Assembly (NCBI GenBank): GCA_958451705.1
Contig: CAUDRD010000132.1
Location: forward strand, 1-5,172
Direction: 5' to 3'
Length of the DNA stretch: 5,172 bases
From: an uncultured Oscillospiraceae bacterium
GTDB lineage: Bacteria; Bacillota; Clostridia; Oscillospirales; Acutalibacteraceae
A model generated the notes under the pieces. That model saw only the letters and a list, made by a program, of their open reading frames with translations. It made no database searches and was not told where the DNA came from. The position numbers and the translations under genes were made by a program. Position 1 is the first letter of the stretch. Each line of letters begins with the position of its first letter. This document shows positions 1-5,172 of this stretch, piece after piece.

Positions 1-1223
1 TGAGGTTCAATGGGCGGAAGCACCCCGAAATTTGCCCCCATGGGCTGAAAATTCTTTACGGTGGGATCGCTTATATACGCCGCCAAAGCTCCCATCATCG
101 TATCCTTAGGCAGAATAAGGGCTTTTTTGCCTAAAATATATGCCGCCGCATTTATACCGGCAAGTATTCCGGAAGAAGCTGACTCCATATATCCTTCAAC
201 TCCCGTAATCTGGCCGGCGAAGAAAAGTCCCTCTCTGCCTTTAAAGCCGTAGCCGCTGTTTAAAAGCTCAGGCGAATTTATAAAGGTATTGCGGTGCATT
301 ACTCCGTATCTTACAAACTCTGCGTTTTTAAGAGCAGGAATCATTGAAAACACCCTTTTCTGCTCACCAAAAGTGAGATTTGTCTGAAAGCCCACCAAAT
401 TGAGCATTGTCCCCTCGGCGTTCTCTTTTCTGAGCTGCACCGCCGCCCAGGGTCTGTGACCTGTTCTGGGGTCTCTCAGTCCCACGGGCTTCATGGGACC
501 GAAACGCATTGTATCCATGCCTCTTGAAGCCATAACCTCAATGGGCATACAGCCCTCATAGACATCCTTGCGTTTGTCAAACTCGTGAAGCTCTGCGCTT
601 TTTGCGTTTATAAGCTCATTGTAGAAGTTTTCATATTCCTCTTTATTCATGGGGCAGTTTATATAGTCGTCGCCGCCTCTGTCGTATCTCGACTGGGTAA
701 ATGCACTTTCCATATCTACGCTTGCAGCGGTGACAATAGGCGCTGCCGCATCAAAAAAGCTGAGCCCTTCGCCGCAGTATTTTTTTATATCCTCTGCCAG
801 TGAATCGGAGGCAAGAGGTCCTGCCGCTACAACCACTACGCCCTCTTTGGGGATTTCAGTTGCCTCTTCATGGATAACCTCAATAAGTGGGTCGGAGGTG
901 ATTTTTTCGGTTATTATTCTCGAAAATTCATCTCTGTCAACAGCGAGAGCTCCTCCCGCAGCTACGCTGCACATATCGGCTGCCTCCATACACACAGAAC
1001 CGAAACGGCGCATTTCCTCTTTTAAAAGCCCTGCCGCAGATTCCAGCCTTGCGGCTTTAAGGGAGTTTGAGCACACCAGCTCCGCAAGTCCCTCCATTTT
1101 ATGTGCGGGAGAATATTTTTTCGGCTTCATTTCATAAAGCTTTACTTTTATCCCACGTTTTGCAAGCTGCTTTGCAGCTTCACATCCGGCAAGACCGCCG
1201 CCTATGACAACTGCGCTGTTCAT
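1..1223 (-). CDS. trmFO: Methylenetetrahydrofolate--tRNA-(uracil-5-)-methyltransferase TrmFO (C-terminus cut by window edge)
   Basis: TrmFO is a cytoplasmic flavoprotein that makes 5-methyluridine at position 54 in the T-loop of tRNA. It takes the carbon from 5,10-methylenetetrahydrofolate and reduces it with FADH2. The first 407 residues are visible with no stop codon. Family members are usually about 435-440 residues, so roughly 30 are missing beyond base 1. The N-terminus has the FAD-binding Rossmann motif VVIGGGLAG (residues 5-13), followed by the family signature LVCSNSL. Two cysteines match the catalytic pair known from the Bacillus enzyme (Cys53 and Cys226): Cys51 in LVCSNSL and Cys225 in EGCMPIEVMA. 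Further family blocks are GGALAVDRDEF (90-100), DAAAPIV (158-164), FGPMKPVGL (241-249), RYGVMHRNTFINSP (305-318), FFAGQITGVEGY (334-345) and NFQPMGANFG (391-400). The ATG at 1223 is supported by a strong ribosome site and by the Rossmann strand starting at once. It overlaps the topA stop by 4 nt. The paralogue RlmFO, which methylates 23S rRNA, is a less likely alternative. Confidence 0.96.
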   Translation of the reverse strand, partial: MNSAVVIGGGLAGCEAAKQLAKRGIKVKLYEMKPKKYSPAHKMEGLAELVCSNSLKAARLESAAGLLKEEMRRFGSVCMEAADMCSVAAGGALAVDRDEFSRIITEKITSDPLIEVIHEEATEIPKEGVVVVAAGPLASDSLAEDIKKYCGEGLSFFDAAAPIVTAASVDMESAFTQSRYDRGGDDYINCPMNKEEYENFYNELINAKSAELHEFDKRKDVYEGCMPIEVMASRGMDTMRFGPMKPVGLRDPRTGHRPWAAVQLRKENAEGTMLNLVGFQTNLTFGEQKRVFSMIPALKNAEFVRYGVMHRNTFINSPELLNSGYGFKGREGLFFAGQITGVEGYMESASSGILAGINAAAYILGKKALILPKDTMMGALAAYISDPTVKNFQPMGANFGVLPPIEP

Positions 1224-3325
1224 TCTTTTTCCTCCGTCTTTTCGGCGCTCTTCTTTCTTCTTGAAACGGTTTTGGAGTATCCGCAGCCTTCGCTCAGGCA
1301 GTGGATAATTCCGCCTCTCTTTTTAAAGAGAGATTTGCCGCACTGGGGACAGTTTTCCCCTGTAGGTTCATCCCAGGTCATAAAGTTACAGTTAGGATAG
1401 TTGCTGCATCCGTAAAAAACATAGCCTCTCTTTGTCTTTTTCTGAATAACGTTGCCGCCGCATACGGGACATTTAGCTCCCGTTTCAAAAACAAGAGGTT
1501 TTGTGTTTTTACATTCGGGATATCCGGGACAGGCGAGGAATTTACCGTATCTGCCCACCTTTACCACCATGTTTCTGCCGCAAAGCTCACAGGGAATATC
1601 GGTCTGATCCTCTTCAAGCTGTATTTTTACGCCCTCCATATCGGCTTTCGCCTTTTTGAGAGTCTTTTCAAAATCATCGTAGAATTTGTGGAGAATTGCA
1701 ATATAATCTTCTTTACCCTCACCTACTTCGTCCAGAGAGCTTTCCATTTCGGCGGTGAATTTTACGTTGACTATCTTCGGGAATTTGTCCTCCAAAAGCT
1801 TCGTCATGGCTTCGCCAAGCTCTGTGGGACGAAGCTGCTTGCCCTCACGCTTTACATACTCACGGCTTACAATAGTGGTGATTATGGAAGCGTAGGTACT
1901 GGGTCGGCCGATTCCGTTTTCTTCCAGAGCTTTAATAAGAGAAGCTTCGGTATATCTTGCGGGAGGCTGGGTAAAGTGCTGATTGCCCGCTAAATCTTTG
2001 AGCTTTAGCACATCTCCCTTTTGAAGCTCAGGGAGCTTTCCGCCGTCCTCTTCATCCTGTCTGTCATCATACAAAACGGTATAGCCGTCAAATTTAACTG
2101 TATATCCGCTGGCGGAGAAAAAGCATGAGTTTGCCTCAATTTCCGCTTTTACGGTGTTCTGAATACAGGGAGCCATAAGGCTTGCCATAAATCTTTTCCA
2201 TACAAGGTTATAAATTTTATACTGGTCGGAGGTAAGGCTCGCCTTTGCCTGTTCGGGAGTAAGAGAGGGAACCGTGGGGCGTATCGCCTCGTGTCCGTCC
2301 TGAGCGTTTGCACGGGATTTAAAATAAACGGGCTTTTCGGGAAGGTAGTTCTTGCCGAAAGTTTCCTCAATATATACACAGCCCTGACTTCTTGCCTCTT
2401 CCGAAATACGAAGGGAGTCGGTTCTCATGTAGGTTATAAGACCCATTGAACCGTAACCGGCAACGTCAACGCCTTCATAAAGCTCCTGAGCCACTTTCAT
2501 TGTACGTTTAGCCTGGAAGCCCAAACGTCGGGAAGCCTCCTGCTGCAAAGTTGAGGTTATAAAGGGAGGAGCGGGATTTCTCTTTCTTGTACCCTTTTTA
2601 ACGTTTGAAACGGTATATTTGGCGCCTTCAAGACGGCTTAAATATTTATCAGCCTGTTCCTTTGAGGTTATCTTCACCTTTCCGGTTTCGTCCCCGTAAA
2701 AGGAAGCCATAAAGGTTCTTCTTGAAGAGGGGGCCGTAAACTTTGCGTCAAGGCTCCAGTATTCCTCAGGCACAAAGGCTCTTATCTCGTTTTCCCTATC
2801 TACAATAAGACGCACCGCAACGCTCTGAACACGTCCTGCGGAAAGTCCTCTTCTTATTTTCTGAGAAACAAAGGGGCTGAGCTTATAACCCACAAGCCTG
2901 TCGAGTATACGTCTTGCCTGCTGAGCGTTGACAAGGTCGATATCAATGGCTCTCGGGTGCTCCATTCCGTTTGTAACGCCTGTTTTTGTGATTTCATTAA
3001 AGGTAACCCTGTTTGCATCGTCAGGATTAAGACCTAAAATTGTGGCAAGGTGCCATGAAATTGCCTCTCCCTCACGGTCAGGGTCCGTTGCAAGATAAAC
3101 TGCGTCGCTTTCAGCGGCAGTCTTTTTAAGCTCTTTTACAAACTTCTCCTTGCCCTTTATAATTGCGTATTTAGGTGCAAAGTCATTCTCTATATCAACG
3201 CTGAGCCTTGCGGCAGGAAGATCTCTTACATGGCCCATTGATGCGGTAACCTCATAACCTTTACCGAGATATTTTTTTATGTTCTTGGCCTTTGCCGGCG
3301 ACTCAACAATTACAAGTTTAGACAT
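1220..3325 (-). CDS. topA: DNA topoisomerase I (type IA)
   Basis: This enzyme relaxes negatively supercoiled DNA by cutting one strand, forming a 5'-phosphotyrosine link, and passing the other strand through. The product has 701 residues, a normal length for Firmicutes TopA. The N-terminal Toprim domain (about 1-112) carries the catalytic Glu8 in VIVESPAKA and the acidic metal-binding triad Asp81, Asp83 and Glu85 in ATDPDREGEA. The core (about 128-550) holds LSAGRVQSVA (161-170), the active-site Tyr299 in GLITYMRTDS with its neighbouring Arg301, HEAIRPT (345-351) and GIGRPSTYA (471-479). The C-terminus has three complete four-cysteine zinc ribbons: Cys579/582/599/605, Cys619/622/640/646 and Cys659/662/676/681. 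A short Lys/Glu-rich tail ends the protein. The ATG at 3325 directly precedes the conserved first strand (SKLVIVESP), so the start is secure, although its ribosome site is weak. The gene lies 16 nt after dprA and overlaps trmFO by 4 nt. Nothing is missing or broken. Confidence 0.99.
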   Translation of the reverse strand: MSKLVIVESPAKAKNIKKYLGKGYEVTASMGHVRDLPAARLSVDIENDFAPKYAIIKGKEKFVKELKKTAAESDAVYLATDPDREGEAISWHLATILGLNPDDANRVTFNEITKTGVTNGMEHPRAIDIDLVNAQQARRILDRLVGYKLSPFVSQKIRRGLSAGRVQSVAVRLIVDRENEIRAFVPEEYWSLDAKFTAPSSRRTFMASFYGDETGKVKITSKEQADKYLSRLEGAKYTVSNVKKGTRKRNPAPPFITSTLQQEASRRLGFQAKRTMKVAQELYEGVDVAGYGSMGLITYMRTDSLRISEEARSQGCVYIEETFGKNYLPEKPVYFKSRANAQDGHEAIRPTVPSLTPEQAKASLTSDQYKIYNLVWKRFMASLMAPCIQNTVKAEIEANSCFFSASGYTVKFDGYTVLYDDRQDEEDGGKLPELQKGDVLKLKDLAGNQHFTQPPARYTEASLIKALEENGIGRPSTYASIITTIVSREYVKREGKQLRPTELGEAMTKLLEDKFPKIVNVKFTAEMESSLDEVGEGKEDYIAILHKFYDDFEKTLKKAKADMEGVKIQLEEDQTDIPCELCGRNMVVKVGRYGKFLACPGYPECKNTKPLVFETGAKCPVCGGNVIQKKTKRGYVFYGCSNYPNCNFMTWDEPTGENCPQCGKSLFKKRGGIIHCLSEGCGYSKTVSRRKKSAEKTEEKE
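1231..1235 (-). promoter_or_regulatory. Ribosome-binding site of trmFO inside the topA 3' end
   Basis: On the minus strand GGAGG stands 7 nt before the ATG at 1223, a near-perfect Shine-Dalgarno match at good spacing. It lies in the last codons of topA. With the ATGA overlap (bases 1220-1223), this points to translational coupling between topA and trmFO. Confidence 0.85.
1283..1591 (-). other. Three tandem zinc-ribbon motifs of TopA
   Basis: This segment encodes TopA residues 579-681. Each of the three units starts with CxxC and ends with a second cysteine pair separated by four or five residues: C-x5-C in the first two (599/605 and 640/646) and C-x4-C in the third (676/681). All twelve cysteines are present. 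In characterised type IA enzymes such ribbons bind zinc and single-stranded DNA and help strand passage. That they do so here is inferred from the family. Confidence 0.9.
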
Positions 3326-3331
3326 ATTCTA

Positions 3332-3340
3332 ATCATCCCA
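3332..3340 (-). promoter_or_regulatory. Weak ribosome-binding site of topA
   Basis: The 16-nt gap between dprA and topA, read on the minus strand, contains only TGGGATGATT as a candidate Shine-Dalgarno region. Its GGG lies 11 nt before the ATG at 3325. This is clearly poorer than the sites before dprA and trmFO. Translation of topA may depend partly on ribosomes finishing dprA, which is an inference. The topA start itself is fixed by protein conservation, not by this site. Confidence 0.4.
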
Positions 3341-3341
3341 T

Positions 3342-4634
3342 TTATTCATTTATTGAAAATATATAGCGTTTGCCGCTTATACACTGTGCCGCACCGGAAA
3401 GTTCAAGTTCCGTAAGAGCAGTGATAACTGCGGTGTAGCTCTCTTTAAGCTCCAAAGCTATTTCGTCGGCAGATTTGCCTTTACTGTCAAGAGCAGAATA
3501 AACTTTTGCTCCGATAACGCTCAGTCCCTCGGGAGGCTCAGGCTTTTCAGCCGAAACAAAATTTTCTTTTTCTTCTTCGTTTTTTCGAGTAAAAACCTTT
3601 TCGGTATCCGGGGAAAAATCTGCTTTATCCTTTATAGTATATGATTTTCCGAAATTATTCAAGTACCCCTTTTCGTTCTTCTCATCTATTTTCTTTACCG
3701 CTCCTATAAATTTACGGCATTTGCTTATGGGAATTTCTTCCCCATCGTTCTCTATAAGCTCAGGATAATACATTTCATATATACTTATTATCTCGTTGGC
3801 TGTAAATAGGGGTTTTGCTCCCTGTTCTATAAGTTTATTTGTTCCGAGATAGCTTGAGCTGAGCACATCGCCGGGAACTGCAAAAACAAGTCTTCCCTGT
3901 TCCGCCGCAAGACGTGCAGTTACAAGGGAGCCGCTTCTTTCACCGGCCTCTATAACTATGACGCATCGGCTCATACCGGAAATAAGTCTGTTTCTTATAG
4001 GAAAAGTTCTTGACGATGCAGCGAAAAAGGGAGGAAACTCAGAGACAACCGCTCCGTGGCGGGAAACGGCTCTTCTGAGAGGTTCGTTCTGTCTCAGGTA
4101 ATCTGTACCGAGGCCGCAGCCCATAAAGGCAACGGTTTTTCCGTCTACTATCATTGCCCCGTTATGGCAGGCTGAGTCAACGCCTAAAGCTCCGCCGCTT
4201 ACAACAGTAATTCCCGCCGCAGCAAGTTCCGCAGAAAGCCTGTGAGCAATATCAATTGCATAACTTGAAGCTTTTCTTGTGCCGACCATACCCACAGCCG
4301 CAGGACAGGAAAGCACCGACTGGTCCCCGTCAACATAAAGGGCTGCGGGAAAATCATCCAGCTCACGAAAAGCTTTTGGATAGTTTTCGCTTTCGGGGGT
4401 GATTATATGCCAGCCGTTATTACGGCACATAATTTCAATTTCCGCCGCTTTTTCAAGGGGAGTGGTTTCGATTTTTTTAATCTGATTTCTTGTAAAAACT
4501 CCGCTTTCTCTGCGATCATCGGGAGTTGCAACGTAAAGCTGGCTCATAGTACCAAAGGCGCTGATTATTTCACTGAGCTTTGCCCCTGCCCCTAAAGCGC
4601 ACTGTATCCATATCCAGTAAAGTTCCTCATTCAT
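3342..4634 (-). CDS. dprA: DNA-processing protein DprA (Smf), RecA loader
   Basis: DprA binds incoming single-stranded DNA in the cytoplasm, protects it and loads RecA during transformation. It is also conserved in many bacteria not known to be competent. The product has 430 residues. Residues 1-70 form the small helical N-terminal region, beginning YWIWIQCALGAGA as in clostridial homologues. The Rossmann-fold core (about 75-285) shows VGTRKASSYA (117-126), SGGALGVDSACHNGA (146-160), GCGLGTDYL (172-180), SEFPPF (198-203), FPIRNRLISG (211-220), SGSLVTARLAAEQGR (234-248) and AVPGDVLSSSYLGTN (252-266). After it comes a charged, low-complexity linker (about 291-368), then a winged-helix domain (about 373-427), typical of the DprA C-terminus. 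DprA proteins are often nearer 360-380 residues, and the linker accounts for the excess. The ATG at 4634 follows the methyltransferase stop by one base and has a strong ribosome site. The intact core motifs argue for a functional protein. Confidence 0.97.
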   Translation of the reverse strand: MNEELYWIWIQCALGAGAKLSEIISAFGTMSQLYVATPDDRRESGVFTRNQIKKIETTPLEKAAEIEIMCRNNGWHIITPESENYPKAFRELDDFPAALYVDGDQSVLSCPAAVGMVGTRKASSYAIDIAHRLSAELAAAGITVVSGGALGVDSACHNGAMIVDGKTVAFMGCGLGTDYLRQNEPLRRAVSRHGAVVSEFPPFFAASSRTFPIRNRLISGMSRCVIVIEAGERSGSLVTARLAAEQGRLVFAVPGDVLSSSYLGTNKLIEQGAKPLFTANEIISIYEMYYPELIENDGEEIPISKCRKFIGAVKKIDEKNEKGYLNNFGKSYTIKDKADFSPDTEKVFTRKNEEEKENFVSAEKPEPPEGLSVIGAKVYSALDSKGKSADEIALELKESYTAVITALTELELSGAAQCISGKRYIFSINE

Positions 4635-4635
4635 C

Positions 4636-5172
4636 TTATTTTCTCCCCTTTACAAGCTCCCACATTATTATAGAGGCCGCCGCAGAGGCGTTTAGGGACT
4701 CAGCTCTGCCCGCCATGGGAATTGTGATTTTATTTTCACAGGCGGCAAACACCTCTTCGCTGACTCCGGCGCCCTCGTTTCCTATAACGCAGATAACTCC
4801 GCCGGAAAAGTCACCTTCATTGATTTTTACAGAGTCGTTCATGGGAGTTGAAGCGTAGGTCTTCATACCCTTGTTACGGCAGTGATTTATAAACTCGGGA
4901 AGAGACGAAATTTCAATGACATTTATTCTTATAAGAGCACCCATTGCCGCACGCTGAGCCTTAGGGCTGTAAATATCGCATCCGCCGCTGACAATAAGGC
5001 CGTCTATTCCCAGAGCCTCCGCCGTTCTTGCCACAGCGCCCAAATTGGACGGGTCCTGAAGATTGTCGAGGGCTATATAGCAGCCCTTATAATCAATCTC
5101 AGAAACGCTGCGTTCCTTCTTTCTGCAAAGGCAGAAAACTCCCTGGGGTGATTTGGTATCTGAAAGGGCAAG
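4636..5172 (-). CDS. SpoU/TrmH-family RNA 2'-O-ribose methyltransferase (N-terminus cut by window edge)
   Basis: This is a cytoplasmic S-adenosylmethionine-dependent enzyme of the trefoil-knot (SPOUT) class that methylates a ribose 2'-OH in rRNA or tRNA. The reading frame is open to the right edge, leaving 178 C-terminal residues. RlmB/TsnR-like relatives have about 245-270, so some 70-90 residues are missing, probably the L30e-like RNA-binding domain. Visible residues 5-12 (DTKSPQGV) match the linker usually found just before the knot. Motif 1 is DNLQDPSNLGAVARTAEALG with its conserved Asn and Arg. YSPKAQRAAMGA follows. Motif 2 is VIGNEGAGVSEEV, and motif 3 is IPMAGRAESLNAS followed by an Ala-rich helix. 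Together they form the cofactor pocket. The knot is complete, so the protein is probably active. The target nucleotide cannot be read from the sequence, so I give no gene symbol. It is immediately followed by dprA. Confidence 0.93.
   Translation of the reverse strand, partial: LALSDTKSPQGVFCLCRKKERSVSEIDYKGCYIALDNLQDPSNLGAVARTAEALGIDGLIVSGGCDIYSPKAQRAAMGALIRINVIEISSLPEFINHCRNKGMKTYASTPMNDSVKINEGDFSGGVICVIGNEGAGVSEEVFAACENKITIPMAGRAESLNASAAASIIMWELVKGRK
4641..4650 (-). promoter_or_regulatory. Ribosome-binding site of dprA
   Basis: AAGGGGAGAA on the minus strand places GGGGAG 8 nt before the dprA ATG at 4634. The site lies in the last codons of the upstream methyltransferase gene, whose stop is one base before that ATG. 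It supports the chosen dprA start and suggests coupled translation of the two genes. Confidence 0.75.

Larger units (their letters stand above)
1220..5172 (-). other. Probable co-transcribed cluster: methyltransferase-dprA-topA-trmFO
   Basis: Four genes point the same way with gaps of 1 nt, 16 nt and a 4-nt overlap, leaving no room for internal terminators between them. The trmFO gene continues the cluster from 1223 to the left edge. No promoter is convincingly visible, so the start of transcription should lie to the right of the window. Internal promoters within coding sequence cannot be excluded. The dprA-topA-trmFO order is a known conserved arrangement in Firmicutes; the adjacent methyltransferase is a more variable neighbour. 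Confidence 0.75.

Noticed and set aside
585..1400. Three overlapping plus-strand open frames opposite trmFO and the topA 3' end
   Set aside because: They mirror conserved coding sequence on the other strand, overlap each other in different frames and show no recognisable domain.
1301..1993. A 230-codon plus-strand open frame opposite topA
   Set aside because: It lies entirely antisense to a fully conserved topA. Its translation is hydrophobic and Phe/Leu-rich without any family motif, and it has no clear ribosome site. It is a by-product of topA codon usage.
2149..2379. A 76-codon minus-strand open frame within topA in another frame
   Set aside because: It is fully nested in topA, with Arg/Pro-rich out-of-frame translation and no supporting signal.
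3329..3349. A six-codon frame (MNKWDD then TAG) overlapping the dprA end and stopping one codon before the topA ATG
   Set aside because: It could suggest a leader peptide, but it has no Shine-Dalgarno sequence, no attenuator-like hairpin follows it, and such short frames arise easily by chance in AT-rich gaps. Conservation in relatives would reopen the question.
4467..4483. T-run flanked by a short GAT/ATC symmetry resembling a terminator tail
   Set aside because: It lies inside the dprA coding region, lacks a GC-rich stem, and the run reflects Lys/Ile codons on the minus strand.
4407..5151. Plus-strand open frames opposite dprA and the methyltransferase
   Set aside because: Both antisense templates carry intact family motifs. 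The plus-strand translations are short, without domains or convincing ribosome sites.
1..5172. Search for CRISPR, mobile elements, tRNA/rRNA genes, riboswitches or an undescribed system
   Set aside because: The window is almost completely filled by four recognised housekeeping genes with intact motifs. I saw no spaced direct repeats, transposase motifs, terminal inverted repeats or structured gene-free stretch. The largest non-coding gap is 16 nt.

Overview
This window looks like ordinary chromosomal sequence from a low-to-mid GC Gram-positive bacterium of the class Clostridia, perhaps an Oscillospiraceae/Ruminococcaceae relative. The evidence is the dprA-topA-trmFO gene order typical of Firmicutes, the folate/FAD-dependent TrmFO, purine-rich Shine-Dalgarno sites and frequent ATA and AGA codons. 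The lineage is an inference from gene content and style; no database search was possible.

All genes lie on the minus strand and are read from right to left. First is the 3' part of a SpoU/TrmH-family RNA 2'-O-ribose methyltransferase (4636-5172, its start lies beyond the right edge). Next come dprA, a DNA-processing protein that loads RecA on single-stranded DNA (3342-4634), and topA, DNA topoisomerase I (1220-3325). Last is trmFO, a tRNA m5U54 methyltransferase (1-1223, its C-terminus runs off the left edge). The gaps are 1 nt, 16 nt and a 4-nt overlap, so almost every base is coding. I see no internal terminator or convincing promoter. The four genes probably form one transcription unit whose promoter lies to the right of the window.

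The set mixes RNA modification (the 2'-O-methyltransferase and TrmFO) with DNA topology and recombination (TopA and DprA). This is a housekeeping combination. Every catalytic or binding motif I looked for is intact, so all four products are probably functional.

I found no mobile element, CRISPR array, RNA gene, riboswitch or repeat family, and no sign of a new defence or accessory system. The most distinctive details are a long charged linker in DprA before its winged-helix domain and a weak ribosome-binding site at topA compared with its neighbours. Both are modest observations.
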